Part shown: positions 47,763 to 58,060 of the stretch, in pieces
Numbering within the stretch: position 1 is the first letter of the stretch
How the letters are laid out: the number at the start of each line of letters is the position of its first letter
Assembly (NCBI GenBank): GCA_913062645.1
Contig: CAJXVW010000001.1
Location: 992,001 to 1,056,000 of the forward strand
Direction of reading: 5' to 3'
Length of the DNA: 64,000 nucleotides
Source: an uncultured Mycoplasmatota bacterium
Lineage (GTDB): Bacteria > Bacillota_I > Bacilli_A > Izemoplasmatales > Izemoplasmataceae
Translations under genes and position numbers: made by a program
The notes under the pieces: model-generated
What the model was told of the DNA's origin: nothing
The model's database searches: none
The model's input: the letters and a program-made list of their open reading frames with translations, nothing else

Positions 47763-48758
47763 TCAAAGCTCTTTTTTGCGACTCCGTTCGAACAGATTGC
47801 GATAGGCGATTTCAGGGTCCAGTTTGTGGAACAAGACGTTGTAAATCTGTTCGATGATCGGCAGTTCCAAATCGTACTTCTTGGCGTACTTATAGGCCGC
47901 TTCACAAGTACGGATGCCCTCGACGACCATCGTCATCGAGTGCAGCGTTTCTTCGAGGTCCTTGCCGTGACCGATCTTGTAGCCGGCCTGGTAGTTACGC
48001 GAGTGTTCGCTGGTGCAGGTGACGATCAGGTCGCCGATGCCCGTCAGTCCGAACAGACTCTGGGTGTCGGCGCCGTAATGTTCGTAAAACTTCTGCATTT
48101 CGACCAAACCGCGGGTGATCAGGGCCGCCCGGGCGTTGTCGCCGAGTCCCTTGCCGGCGATCAGACCGCTGGCGAGGGCGAAGATGTTCTTGAGCGCACC
48201 GCCCAGTTCGACGCCCTTGAGATCGGTCGAGCTGTAGACGCGGAAATAGTCCTGATTGTGAAACAGGTGCTGGGCGAACAGCGCATCCGCCTCATTGTCG
48301 CTGGCGCATGTGATCAACGTCGTCATGCCACGGATCACTTCTTCGGCGTGCGATGGGCCACTCAGGGCGACAAATCCCTTCAACTGTTCGGCGGGAACCA
48401 TTTCCGTGAAGATTTCCGAGACCCGCAGGAACGTTTCCGGCTCGATGCCTTTGGCGGCATTGATGAACAGTTTCGGTCCGTCGAGCACGGCGATCGTCGC
48501 GGCGAGAGCGTCACGCAGGACCTTGGTCGGCACGGCAAACAGCACGACGTCGCTAAAGCGGATCGCCGTGGCGATGTCGGACGTGGCGCGGATGTCCGCG
48601 GGAATCGTCTCGTCGAGTTGCACGCAGATGTGGAGCGTGTTGACCTTCTTGACGATTTTCGGATTGGCGTCGTACACGAGCACCGCATGGTTGTTCTTGC
48701 TCAATACGCTGGACAGGGCCAGCCCCCAGCTTCCTCCCCCGATGACGCTGATGTTCAT
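47763..48758 (-). CDS. gpsA: Glycerol-3-phosphate dehydrogenase [NAD(P)+]
   Basis: MNISVIGGGSWGLALSSVLSKN, NAAKGIEPET, LSGPSHAEEV, GGALKNIFALASG. Confidence 0.96.
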   Translation of the reverse strand: MNISVIGGGSWGLALSSVLSKNNHAVLVYDANPKIVKKVNTLHICVQLDETIPADIRATSDIATAIRFSDVVLFAVPTKVLRDALAATIAVLDGPKLFINAAKGIEPETFLRVSEIFTEMVPAEQLKGFVALSGPSHAEEVIRGMTTLITCASDNEADALFAQHLFHNQDYFRVYSSTDLKGVELGGALKNIFALASGLIAGKGLGDNARAALITRGLVEMQKFYEHYGADTQSLFGLTGIGDLIVTCTSEHSRNYQAGYKIGHGKDLEETLHSMTMVVEGIRTCEAAYKYAKKYDLELPIIEQIYNVLFHKLDPEIAYRNLFERSRKKEL

Positions 48759-48759
48759 G

Positions 48760-50067
48760 TCAATCACGCTTTCTGAGAATCAATTTGATCGGTGTGCCGT
48801 CAAATGCGAACGATTCGCGGAGACGGTTGATGAGATACCGCTCGTAGCTGAAGTGCATGCTTTGTTCGTCGTTGACAAACAGCACGAACGTCGGCGGTTT
48901 CGATGCGACCTGCGTCGCGTAGTAGAGTTTCACCCGCTGGCCGCCGTGCGGCTTGGGCGGGTTGATGTAGAAGGCGTCGGTCATGACGTCGTTGAGCACG
49001 CTCGTCTGGACGCGCCGCGTATAGTTTTGGAACATTTCGTTGACGGCCGGGAAGATCGTGTTCAACCGTTCTTTCTTCTTGGCCGAGAGAAACAGGATCG
49101 GGGCGTAGGACACGAACTGGAAGTGCGAGCGGATCTCCTTGATCCAGCGATTCATCGTGTTGGTGTCCTTGTCGACGGTATCCCATTTGTTGACGACGAG
49201 GGCGACGGCCTTGCCGGCGTCGACGGCGTATCCGGTGATTTTCTTGTCCTGTTCGCGGATGCCGGTTTCGGCATCGAGCAGGACGAGACAGATGTCACTC
49301 CGATCGATCGCGCTGAGGGCGCGCAGAACGCTGTATTTTTCGGCATTCTCGTAGACCTTGCCGCGCTTGCGCAGACCGGCTGTGTCAATCACCACGTAAT
49401 CGGTGTCCTGATAGCTGAACAGGCTGTCGATCGAATCGCGGGTGGTGCCTTCGACTTCGCTGACGATGACGCGTTCCTGGCCGAGCAAAGCGTTCATGAG
49501 CGATGATTTGCCGACGTTGGGTCGGCCGATCAGACACATTTTGACGACGTCGTCGTCATATGGCTCTTCGGTCGCTTCGGGCAGGATCTTGACGACCGCG
49601 TCGAGCAGGTCGCCGATGCCGATGCCGTGATGGGATGAGACCGGGATCGGGTCGCCGAGTCCGAGCGAATAGAACTCGTACATCGTATCGGTAAGGTGAA
49701 TGTCGTCGGCTTTGTTGAGGGCGACGACCACCGGTTTGTCGTCTTTGTAGAGCATCCGTGCGATGTAGAGATCGTCGTCGGTGATGCCGCTGCGGATGTC
49801 GCAGACGAGCACGATCACGTCGGCTTCGTCGATGGCGATTTCGGTCTGGCTCTTGATGTCGTGGAGAAAAGGAGTATCGTCGAAATCGATACCCCCAGTG
49901 TCTATGATATGAAATTGTCGTGTCAGCCATTCGGCCTTGCTGTAGATGCGATCGCGGGTGATTCCCGGTTCGTCGTCGGTGATCGAGACGCGATCGCCGA
50001 CGATGCGGTTGAACAAGGTCGATTTGCCGACATTCGGTCGTCCGACGATGGCAACGGTCGGCATCAT
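48760..50067 (-). CDS. der: Ribosome biogenesis GTPase Der (EngA)
   Basis: Two GTPase domains: [15 protein letters not shown] and [23 protein letters not shown] motifs. Confidence 0.97.
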   Translation of the reverse strand: MMPTVAIVGRPNVGKSTLFNRIVGDRVSITDDEPGITRDRIYSKAEWLTRQFHIIDTGGIDFDDTPFLHDIKSQTEIAIDEADVIVLVCDIRSGITDDDLYIARMLYKDDKPVVVALNKADDIHLTDTMYEFYSLGLGDPIPVSSHHGIGIGDLLDAVVKILPEATEEPYDDDVVKMCLIGRPNVGKSSLMNALLGQERVIVSEVEGTTRDSIDSLFSYQDTDYVVIDTAGLRKRGKVYENAEKYSVLRALSAIDRSDICLVLLDAETGIREQDKKITGYAVDAGKAVALVVNKWDTVDKDTNTMNRWIKEIRSHFQFVSYAPILFLSAKKKERLNTIFPAVNEMFQNYTRRVQTSVLNDVMTDAFYINPPKPHGGQRVKLYYATQVASKPPTFVLFVNDEQSMHFSYERYLINRLRESFAFDGTPIKLILRKRD

Positions 50068-50089
50068 AAGACCACGTCCTTGTCTCGGA

Positions 50090-51469
50090 CTATTCGTCGT
50101 CCTTGAGTTCTTCGAACTTGTCGGCGAACAGTTCGCCCAGGGTTTGGGTCTGGGCTTCTTCTTCGGTTTCTTTGTATTTTTCGAACATTTCGCGTTCTTT
50201 TTTGTTCTTGAGTGCTTTGATTGAGAGTTTCATGCGCCACTGCTGTTTGTTGACGTCGAGCACGATGGCATTGATGACCTGGTCGATCTTCAGTACGTCC
50301 GACACCTGGTTGATGCGTTCGTTGCTGATCTCGCTGATCGGCAGGAAGGCATTGACGTTCTGGACTTGGACGAGTGCGCCGTTGGTCTGCAGTTCGCTGA
50401 CGACGCCGCTGACTTCTTCGCCCTTCTTGACCGAGACGTCGGCCCACGGGTTGTACTCGAGATGTTTCTTGGACAGGCTCATGCGGCGTTTCTTGGCATC
50501 GATCGAGAGCAGTTTCAAGTTCAGCTTGTCACCGACTTCGACCTGGCCCGCGAGGTTTTCGTGGGGATTCCAGGAGTAGTCGCGGCTGCTGATCATGCCG
50601 ACGACGTCTTCGGCGACTTCGACGAGCATGCCGTTTTTCATCTTGCGGACGATCGTGCCTTCGAGTTCGGCGCCGATTTCATGGGTGGCGGCGAATTCAT
50701 CCCACGGGGTGGGCAGGAGCGCTTTGATCGAGAGCGACAGTTTGCCGTCTTTCTTGCCGATGATCTTGACTTTGACCTCGTCGCCCTTCTTGAGGACGTC
50801 ACCGGGTTTTTCCACGCGGTGGTGCGAGAATTCGCTGATGTGCAGGAGTCCTTCGATGTCGCCGAGATCGATGAACGCGCCGTATTTGACGATGTTGGTG
50901 ACGGTGCCGTCGAGCACGTCGCCGACCTTGATCGCTTCAAAGGCTTCTTTCTTGGCTTCCTTCTGTTCCTGCTGGAGGACCTTGCGGCGCGAGACGACGA
51001 CGCGGCGGTCGCTGTTCTCGATGACGACGCATTCGAGCGTCTGGTCCTTGAAATCTTCCTGATTGACGCGTTTGATGTCAATCTGGCTGGCCGGCATGAA
51101 CAAGTTCACGCCTTTGTATTGGAGCACCAGTCCACCCTTGTTGACGCGTGTTACCTTCGCTTCGAACTTGGCGAAATCCTTGGTCTCCTCATCAAACGCC
51201 AGACGGTTCTTGTCGCGCATCAGATCGGTGCGGGACAACAAGATCCGCTGGTTCTCGTGGTCGATGTTGGTGATTTTGAATTCCAGTTCCTGACCCTCTT
51301 CGAGCACTTCTTTGCACGAATCGAGCGATTTGTCCAGGGACAGACCTTCCTTGTAGATGACGCCGTCGGCGAACGCCTTGATGTCGACGTACGCGTTGTC
51401 GTCATTGACAACGATGACCGTTCCTGTTACGATTTTGCCTACTCTGACTTTTGTCATGTCAAATTCCAT
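50090..51469 (-). CDS. rpsA: S1 RNA-binding domain protein (30S ribosomal protein S1 homologue)
   Basis: Multiple S1 motifs, e.g. [28 protein letters not shown]; located between der and cmk. Confidence 0.94.
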   Translation of the reverse strand: MEFDMTKVRVGKIVTGTVIVVNDDNAYVDIKAFADGVIYKEGLSLDKSLDSCKEVLEEGQELEFKITNIDHENQRILLSRTDLMRDKNRLAFDEETKDFAKFEAKVTRVNKGGLVLQYKGVNLFMPASQIDIKRVNQEDFKDQTLECVVIENSDRRVVVSRRKVLQQEQKEAKKEAFEAIKVGDVLDGTVTNIVKYGAFIDLGDIEGLLHISEFSHHRVEKPGDVLKKGDEVKVKIIGKKDGKLSLSIKALLPTPWDEFAATHEIGAELEGTIVRKMKNGMLVEVAEDVVGMISSRDYSWNPHENLAGQVEVGDKLNLKLLSIDAKKRRMSLSKKHLEYNPWADVSVKKGEEVSGVVSELQTNGALVQVQNVNAFLPISEISNERINQVSDVLKIDQVINAIVLDVNKQQWRMKLSIKALKNKKEREMFEKYKETEEEAQTQTLGELFADKFEELKDDE

Positions 51470-51471
51470 TG

Positions 51472-52125
51472 TTATTCAACCTCTCTTATTTTATCCGTTA
51501 TCATGTCCACCACTTCGGCGATCGTCATGTCCGATGTATCAACGATAATCGCGTCAGCGGCGGGCCGTAGCGGACTGTGTTCTCTGGTGGTGTCGAGATG
51601 ATCCCGACGGGTGATTTCCTGTTTCAGTTGTTCGATGTCGCTGGCAATGCCGCGCGCCAGGTTGTCCTCGTGGCGCCGTTTCGCCCGTTCCTCGATGGAA
51701 GCGGTGAGGAAGAACTTGAAGTCGGCGTCGGGCAGGACCTTGTAGCCGATGTCGCGGCCGTCCATCACGACGTCCCCTGCTGCGGCCAGCTCCTGCTGGC
51801 GCTCAACGAGCGCTTCGCGTACGGACAAGTACGACGAGACCAGACTGACGTTGTTCGACACGGCCGTTTGGCGGACCGCTTCGCTGACGTCGACGCCATC
51901 CATCCGGATGCGTCCGTCTTCGAAGGCGAACTCGGTGTCGGCGACGAACGAAAACGATGCTTCCTGCTCCAAGTCGACGCCCAACTCCATTGCCTTCAAC
52001 GTCACTGCGCGATACATCGCGCCGGTGTCGATGTAGGTCATGCCGAGTCGCTCGCTGACCAGTTTGGCGATGGTGCTTTTGCCCGCTCCCGCGGGTCCGT
52101 CCATCGCGATTTGCATCGGTTTCAC
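51472..52125 (-). CDS. cmk: Cytidylate kinase; likely GTG start
   Basis: IAMDGPAGAGKSTIAKLVSERLGMTYIDTGAMYRAVTLKA; GAGGTGAT 3 nt upstream of GTG at 52125. Confidence 0.95.
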   Translation of the reverse strand: MKPMQIAMDGPAGAGKSTIAKLVSERLGMTYIDTGAMYRAVTLKAMELGVDLEQEASFSFVADTEFAFEDGRIRMDGVDVSEAVRQTAVSNNVSLVSSYLSVREALVERQQELAAAGDVVMDGRDIGYKVLPDADFKFFLTASIEERAKRRHEDNLARGIASDIEQLKQEITRRDHLDTTREHSPLRPAADAIIVDTSDMTIAEVVDMITDKIREVE

Positions 52126-52185
52126 TCTATCACCTCTTTCAATCCTGTTATATTATAACAAATTATTTCTATTTGTCACACTATT

Positions 52186-52902
52186 TTACGAATTTGCCAT
52201 GTGCCGCAGCTGTTTCAGCTCGTGCGGCTTGAGCAGTCGGAACTCGCCTTTCTTCATGCCGTCCAGCGTGACAACGCCGTAACGGACCCGTTTGAGGGTG
52301 ATCACCTCATGGCCGACCGTCTCGAACATCCGCTTCACCTGATGATATTTGCCTTCGCGGATGATGATGTGACAAAAGCTCGTTTCCGTCTGTTTGTGAT
52401 AGGTCACGTTCTTGATCACGGCCCGTCTTGTCTTGTGGCCGTCGATGAAGACGCCCTTGGCGAGTTGCGCCGATTCATGCTTGCGCAGGAATCCCTTCAT
52501 CTTGACGAGGTATTCCTTGTCGACCTTGTGTTTGGGCGATGCCATCAAGTTGGCGAAGGTGCCGTCGTTGGTGAGGAGCAGAACGCCCGACGTGTCGTAG
52601 TCGAGGCGTCCGACGGGATAGATGCGTTTCTCGTTGGGCACGAGATCAAGCACCGTTTTCCGGCCTTTGTCGTCGTCCGTCGTGGAGACGTAGCCTTCGG
52701 GCTTGTACAGCACGTAGTAGACGAACTCTTCGGGTTCGATCAACGTGCCGTTGACGGTGACGGTGTCGGCGTAGGATACCTTGGTGCCGAGCAGCGTGAC
52801 GGTGTCCCCGTTGACGGTGACCTTGCCGGCGGCGATCAGTTCTTCGGCTTTGCGGCGCGAACAGTACCCGCTTCTGGCGATGACTTTCTGGAGTCGTTCC
52901 AT
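52186..52902 (-). CDS. rluB: rRNA pseudouridine synthase (RsuA/RluB family)
   Basis: S4 domain RLQKVIARSGYCSRRKAEELIAAGKVTVNG; PVGRLDYDTSGVLLLTND. Confidence 0.94.
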   Translation of the reverse strand: MERLQKVIARSGYCSRRKAEELIAAGKVTVNGDTVTLLGTKVSYADTVTVNGTLIEPEEFVYYVLYKPEGYVSTTDDDKGRKTVLDLVPNEKRIYPVGRLDYDTSGVLLLTNDGTFANLMASPKHKVDKEYLVKMKGFLRKHESAQLAKGVFIDGHKTRRAVIKNVTYHKQTETSFCHIIIREGKYHQVKRMFETVGHEVITLKRVRYGVVTLDGMKKGEFRLLKPHELKQLRHMANS

Positions 52903-52921
52903 GGACTCACCTTCCTACAGC

Positions 52922-52946
52922 AAAAAAGAGGGTTGACCTCTTTTTC
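52922..52946 (-). terminator. Intrinsic terminator of the CNNM/CBS gene
   Basis: AAAAAGAGGGTTGACCTCTTTTT. Confidence 0.7.
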
Positions 52947-54288
52947 ACGATTTCGTCATTTCTTCGATTGTGAGATGCACGTAGGTGATGCGCCGGTCGC
53001 GGATTTCCTTGATCGTGAACTTCAGTTCGAGCCAGGTCGGCTCGTCGTCGTCGTGATCGAGGTTGGGAATCTCCTGCAGGTAGGTGTAATGCATGTCGAC
53101 TTCGGGTATGTCTTCAAACATGTCGTACAGCCAGCCGGAGAGATTCGAGTACTGCGACTGCGGCGGATTTCCGAGTTCGAGTTCCTCGAAGAGGTCCTCG
53201 AGGTCGATGTCGGCGTTGACGCCGTATTTGTGTTCCTTGATGGGGCTGATCAGATCGTCTTCGACGTCGTCGTGTTCGTCGTAGATTTCGCCGACGAGTT
53301 CTTCGAGGGCGTCTTCCATCGTGACGATGCCGCTGGTGCCGCCGTACTCGCCGCTGACGATCGCCATGTGCGCCTTTTCGCGCTGAAGCAGTTCAATCAG
53401 GGTGTCGACGCGCATCGATTTGGAGACGAACATCGGCTCTTTCATGAGCTTGCGGACGGTGATTTTCTGATCCTTGATGAGTTTGGTGAAGAAGTCGCGT
53501 TCGTGCAGCACGCCAATGACGTTGTCACGGGACTTCTCATACACGGGCAGACGACTGAACTGATGTTCGAAGAACGTCTTCTTGATCGATTCGATGTCGT
53601 CGTTGACTTCGATCCCGACCATGTCGACGCGCGGCGTCATGATGTCGTAGACCTTCTTCTCGCTGAGGTCGAGCACGCTTTGCAGCATTTCCGCTTCGTC
53701 CTCGTCGATCGAGCCTTCTTCTTCCATCGTGTCGATGATCGTTTCCAGTTCGTCGCCGGTGACGCTGATCGTGATTTCATCGTTTTCCTTGACCAGCAGG
53801 TTCTTGATCTTGAGAAAGACCCAGGTCACCGGTGTCAGGATGTTGATCAGCCAGTACATCAGGCTGCTGAGCAGCAACGCAAGCCGTTCGGCGTTGTTCT
53901 TGGCGAAGCTCTTGGGGATGATTTCCCCGAAGATGAGAATGATCGTCGTCATCACGAACGTGTTCATGACGTTGACGAGCGTCGCCTGGTTGACGAAAAT
54001 TCGACTGAAGAACGTCACGCTGACGGTGGCGAGCGCGATGTTCGCGAGGTTGTTGCCGACGAGGATCGTGGTCAGCGTCTTGTCGAAGTTCTCGGTGATC
54101 CACAGTCCCTTCTTGCTGCCTTTGATGCCGTCTTCAATGAAGGTCTTGAGCCGAATTACGTTGACGCTGGAAAAGACCGTCTCGCTTAAACTGAAAAACG
54201 CGCTCAACAGCAACAGTGCCAGCATCAGCACGATCAGTCCGATCGGTATGTTCAACTGTAGTAAGAATAGCCTGGAATAGTCTTCCAA
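52945..54288 (-). CDS. Hemolysin C/CorC-type CNNM + CBS domain membrane protein
   Basis: DUF21 TM domain (FSLSETVFSSVNVIRLK), CBS pair (IMTPRVDMVGIE...), C-terminal CorC_HlyC domain. Confidence 0.94.
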   Translation of the reverse strand: MEDYSRLFLLQLNIPIGLIVLMLALLLLSAFFSLSETVFSSVNVIRLKTFIEDGIKGSKKGLWITENFDKTLTTILVGNNLANIALATVSVTFFSRIFVNQATLVNVMNTFVMTTIILIFGEIIPKSFAKNNAERLALLLSSLMYWLINILTPVTWVFLKIKNLLVKENDEITISVTGDELETIIDTMEEEGSIDEDEAEMLQSVLDLSEKKVYDIMTPRVDMVGIEVNDDIESIKKTFFEHQFSRLPVYEKSRDNVIGVLHERDFFTKLIKDQKITVRKLMKEPMFVSKSMRVDTLIELLQREKAHMAIVSGEYGGTSGIVTMEDALEELVGEIYDEHDDVEDDLISPIKEHKYGVNADIDLEDLFEELELGNPPQSQYSNLSGWLYDMFEDIPEVDMHYTYLQEIPNLDHDDDEPTWLELKFTIKEIRDRRITYVHLTIEEMTKS

Positions 54289-54306
54289 TCTGTCTTCACA
54301 TCCTTG

Positions 54307-54864
54307 TTATGCTCGTGTATCGTATTTCCCCGTGCTGGTGGTGATGACGATTTTGTCGCCCTTGTTCACAAACAGGGGAACTTGCAGTTGATAGCCGGTT
54401 TCGACGACGCAATCCTTGGTCGCGCTCTGGGCCGTGTTGCCCTTGACGGCGGGATCGGCCTCGACGACTTCGAGGACCACTTTCTCGGGAATCGTGACAC
54501 CGAGGATTTCGCCCTCGAACCGTTCGACGTCGACGTCCATGCCTTCGACGATGAAGTTCAGCTCGTATTCGATCCGTTCTTTGGGGATCTCGATCTGTTC
54601 GTAGGTGTCGTTGTTCATGAACACGCAGCGATCGGTCGTGGCGTAGAGATAGGACATCTTGTCTTTGTCGATGTGGGCGGTGTCGACCTTCTCGCCGGCG
54701 CGCCAGGTTTTTTCGATGATGGCGCCGGTGCGGAGGTTGCGGAGTTTGCTGCGCACGAAGGCGCTGCCTTTGCCCGGTTTCACGTGAAGGAATTCGATGA
54801 CCTTCCAGAGTTGTCCGTCACTCTGAATCGTGATGCCGGTTTTGAAGTCGTTGGTTGAAATCAT
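54307..54864 (-). CDS. efp: Elongation factor P
   Basis: [44 protein letters not shown]. Confidence 0.97.
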   Translation of the reverse strand: MISTNDFKTGITIQSDGQLWKVIEFLHVKPGKGSAFVRSKLRNLRTGAIIEKTWRAGEKVDTAHIDKDKMSYLYATTDRCVFMNNDTYEQIEIPKERIEYELNFIVEGMDVDVERFEGEILGVTIPEKVVLEVVEADPAVKGNTAQSATKDCVVETGYQLQVPLFVNKGDKIVITTSTGKYDTRA

Positions 54865-54890
54865 GGGTCTCACTCCTAATCATAGATAAT

Positions 54891-54919
54891 ATTATAAACA
54901 ATAAAGTGAGTTTTGTCTA
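54891..54919 (-). promoter_or_regulatory. Promoter of efp
   Basis: Minus strand TAGACA, 17 bp, TATAAT. Confidence 0.7.
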
Positions 54920-54982
54920 GATTATCGTCCAAATAATCCGCTGACATCCCCATTTTACCACATTCTGCACGAAATATACCAT

Positions 54983-55011
54983 TTGACAGGACATCCCGAC
55001 GCGTTTATAAT
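54983..55011 (+). promoter_or_regulatory. Perfect-consensus promoter of the rhodanese gene
   Basis: TTGACA, 17 bp, TATAAT. Confidence 0.85.
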
Positions 55012-55031
55012 CAGTGTGAGAGGTGAGACAC

Positions 55032-55403
55032 ATGGATCTGTTTTCCATCCTGATCGCCGTCGTGGCCGGCCTCGGCATCGGCTGGCTGCTGTTCCGCAGC
55101 AACCAGACTGACATGTCAAAAGTCCACGTCATCGACAAGGAGACCTTCACGAACAACATGCGCAAGGGCCAACTCGTCGACATCCGCAAGAAAGACGCCT
55201 ACGAACAGGACAAGATCAAGGGCGCCCGCAACTTCCGCCCCGGCGAACTGACGTCGAAGTATTCGAAACTGCGCTACGACCAGTCGGTGTATCTCTACTG
55301 CAAGAACGGCCGGAAAAGCAAACGGCTCGCCAAGAAGATGTCGCGCAAGGGGTATTTGGACATCTACGTTCTCGACGGCGGATTCCAGAATTACCATCAA
55401 TGA
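55032..55403 (+). CDS. Membrane-anchored rhodanese-like protein
   Basis: N-terminal TM; LVDIRKKDAYEQDKIKGARNF and active-site-like VYLYCKNGRKS. Confidence 0.92.
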   Translation: MDLFSILIAVVAGLGIGWLLFRSNQTDMSKVHVIDKETFTNNMRKGQLVDIRKKDAYEQDKIKGARNFRPGELTSKYSKLRYDQSVYLYCKNGRKSKRLAKKMSRKGYLDIYVLDGGFQNYHQ

Positions 55404-55432
55404 AAAAATGCACGCGAACGTGCATTTTTTTT
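55403..55432. terminator. Bidirectional terminator
   Basis: AAAAAATGCACGCGAACGTGCATTTTTT. Confidence 0.9.
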
Positions 55433-55434
55433 GT

Positions 55435-57024
55435 TCAGTAATAGGCGATGTGGCCGTCGCACCGGGTTTCCGTGCCGGCTTCGTAATGGTCCTTGCGCCG
55501 CAGGATGATCTGACCGCGGCCGAAGCCGCCGCTTCTGACATCGTACACGATCTGATGCCCCTTCTCCTGCAGGGCCTGGGCGATGTGCTGGGGCACGCTG
55601 TGTTCGAGCGCGACCTTGCGTCCTTCCTCCCAGCGGAAGCGCGGGGCGTCGAGCGCCGCCTGTGGATTCATGTCGAAGTCGATCAGGTTCATGACGACCT
55701 GGAGGTGCCCCTGCGGCTGCATGAAACCACCCATGACGCCGAACGGGCCAACAGCTTCGCCGTCTTTCATCAGAAAGCCGGGGATGATCGTGTGGTAGGT
55801 CCGTTTGCGGGGCGCCAGGGCGTTGGCGTGTGCCGGATCCAGTTTGAACGTATGACCGCGGTTCTGCATCGAGATGCCGGTGCCGTCAATGACGACGCCG
55901 CTGCCGAAGCCCATGTAGTTGGATTGGATGAACGACACCATGTTGCCGTCGTTGTCGGCGGTCGCGAGATACACGGTCCCGGCACTGGCGTAATCGATCG
56001 GCTTCGGACTTCCGGCGACCTCGCCGATCTCCTGGCGTCGTCGCTTGGCGTAGGATTCACTCAGCAAATAACCGGGATTCATGTCCATGAACGCGGGATC
56101 GGTCACGTAATGAAGGGTGTCGCTGAAGGCGATTTTGATCGCTTCGATCTGGCGATGCCAGGTGAGAATGTCGCGCCCCGAGGGTTGGTCTTCGGCCAAC
56201 AGATTGAGTGCCATCAGGGCCGTGATGCCCTGCCCGTTGGGCGGAATCTCACAGATGTCGTAACCGTGGTATCGGACGGATATCGGTTCCACCCATTCGA
56301 CGTCGTATTCGGCCAGATCGGCCGCATCGATGAATCCGTCGTGACGTTCCATGAAGGCGACGATCCGTTGCGCCAGTTCGCCCGTATAGAAACTGTCGGC
56401 GTTGCTCTGCCCGATCGCTTCAAGGGTGTCGGCGAGATCGTCGCTTTGGAAGAAGTCCCCTGCTTGATAGGTGGATCCATCCGGTTTGGCGAAGACGTCG
56501 AAGAAATGACGATACATGTCGCCCTTGTTCTGCTTCTGATAGTAGGCGATCGCCTTGTCGAAGTACCACCCGACGGTATCGCCGATCGCAAAGCCCTCAC
56601 GGGCCAGGCGCACGGCTGGAGCGAGCACCTCGGCGAGGGACATCGAACCGAACCGTTCGATCAACCGGGCCCATCCCCTTGGCGTGCCGGGAACGGTGAT
56701 CGGCACGACGCCGGCTTTCGGCATCTCGTCATGTCCAAGGGCTTTGACCTTGTCGATCGAGATGTGTTGCGACGACCAGCCCGAGGCGTTCATGCCGTGC
56801 AGTTTGCCGTTGGTGTAGACCAGTGCGAAATTGTCACTGCCGATGCCGTTGCTGCACGGTTCGACAACCGTCAGAGCGGCGGCCGTAGCGACGGCCGCAT
56901 CAATCGCGTTACCACCTTGTTTGAGGATGGCAAGACCAGCTTGCGCCGCCAGTCCTTCACTGGTCGCAACCACACCGTGTTTGGCGCGGACGGGGTTTTT
57001 GAAACTGGGATACGGATTGTTCAT
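55435..57024 (-). CDS. Gamma-glutamyltransferase family protein (no signal peptide)
   Basis: GGNAIDAAVATAAALTVVEPCSNGIG; TVYLATADNDGNMVSFIQSNYMGFGSGVV with the autoprocessing Thr. Confidence 0.93.
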   Translation of the reverse strand: MNNPYPSFKNPVRAKHGVVATSEGLAAQAGLAILKQGGNAIDAAVATAAALTVVEPCSNGIGSDNFALVYTNGKLHGMNASGWSSQHISIDKVKALGHDEMPKAGVVPITVPGTPRGWARLIERFGSMSLAEVLAPAVRLAREGFAIGDTVGWYFDKAIAYYQKQNKGDMYRHFFDVFAKPDGSTYQAGDFFQSDDLADTLEAIGQSNADSFYTGELAQRIVAFMERHDGFIDAADLAEYDVEWVEPISVRYHGYDICEIPPNGQGITALMALNLLAEDQPSGRDILTWHRQIEAIKIAFSDTLHYVTDPAFMDMNPGYLLSESYAKRRRQEIGEVAGSPKPIDYASAGTVYLATADNDGNMVSFIQSNYMGFGSGVVIDGTGISMQNRGHTFKLDPAHANALAPRKRTYHTIIPGFLMKDGEAVGPFGVMGGFMQPQGHLQVVMNLIDFDMNPQAALDAPRFRWEEGRKVALEHSVPQHIAQALQEKGHQIVYDVRSGGFGRGQIILRRKDHYEAGTETRCDGHIAYY

Positions 57025-57123
57025 GTCATCCCTCCTTCACTATCGATTATATCACACAAAGTTTACTCGCATATCTTTTTTCTTGGGGTCGGGAATTCGG
57101 TATAATGATGGTGAGGTGATATC

Positions 57124-58047
57124 ATGAACAAACCAAGCATTGTCAAAGCCGCGTTGCTCGGCAGCGCCAGCGCCCTGGGACTGAACTGGATCTACAACCG
57201 GCGGGTGCTGAACAAACACCGCGAAGAAGGTCATCCGATGATCTTCGAAGCGATTGACCACGAACTCTACAAGCGCGCAAAAAAAGCCTTCGACGTGTAT
57301 CCTGACCACCAGATCGGCGATCTTGATTTCATGGGCGAAGTGCTGTATCTGTTTTACATGTTCCTCGAGTACGAAGAGGATCACAGTCTCGTTCGCTGGC
57401 GTGAGATTTTTTACGAATACTTCCGCGAGGATCACGAGTACAACGGGTATCTCGAGTCCTACGGCAAGGAGTTTCTCAAGCGTTACAAAGAGGAGTCCGA
57501 CCACACCCTGGACGACGTGCTCCACACCGACTTCGTCGACAAGCAGCTGATCGGTCCGCTGTTCATCTTCGCCACCTACGAATCGGAACATTCGATCAAC
57601 AAGGTGGCCGATGCGTTGAACTACGTCAAGACATTGACCGCATACTCCGGTGCGAACGAACTGAACCAGATGTTCAACACCCTGCTGGAACTGCTTGACA
57701 AGGGGGTCGACAAACAGGACGCGCTCCGCGAAGTCATTTCCATCGCTCCCGAAGAATACCGTGAGGCGCTCGAAATCAGTCTCACCGACATCTCGCTCGA
57801 CAAGCTGATCATGAACCACGCCGGCGTCGCCTGCAATCTTGATCAGACGCTGCCGGTCATCTTCCACATCGTCAGTCACCACGACGACTGGGCCGACGCG
57901 CTCGTCACCAACGCCGCGATCGGAGGCGCGTCCAGCGCTCGCGGCATCTACGTCAGCGCGCTGATGAGCCGCATCGTCGCGATTCCCGAGGAGTATCTCG
58001 ACAAACTCAACTACAACATCGAACCAACCAAAAAAGATTCCGAATGA
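57124..58047 (+). CDS. ADP-ribosylglycohydrolase/J-crystallin-like protein
   Basis: AALLGSASALGLNWIYN N-terminus; C-terminal NAAIGGASSARGIYVSALM in the position of the family GGDxD block. Confidence 0.75.
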   Translation: MNKPSIVKAALLGSASALGLNWIYNRRVLNKHREEGHPMIFEAIDHELYKRAKKAFDVYPDHQIGDLDFMGEVLYLFYMFLEYEEDHSLVRWREIFYEYFREDHEYNGYLESYGKEFLKRYKEESDHTLDDVLHTDFVDKQLIGPLFIFATYESEHSINKVADALNYVKTLTAYSGANELNQMFNTLLELLDKGVDKQDALREVISIAPEEYREALEISLTDISLDKLIMNHAGVACNLDQTLPVIFHIVSHHDDWADALVTNAAIGGASSARGIYVSALMSRIVAIPEEYLDKLNYNIEPTKKDSE

Positions 58048-58060
58048 TCGGAATCTTTTT
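58030..58060. terminator. Bidirectional terminator
   Basis: AAAAAGATTCCGAATGATCGGAATCTTTTT. Confidence 0.9.

Noticed and set aside
52201-54189. 662-aa plus-strand ORF
   Set aside because: Antisense to rluB and the CNNM/CBS gene; shadow ORF of GC-rich coding sequence.
55408-57105. 565-aa plus-strand ORF
   Set aside because: Shadow of the gamma-glutamyltransferase gene; begins within the rhodanese terminator.
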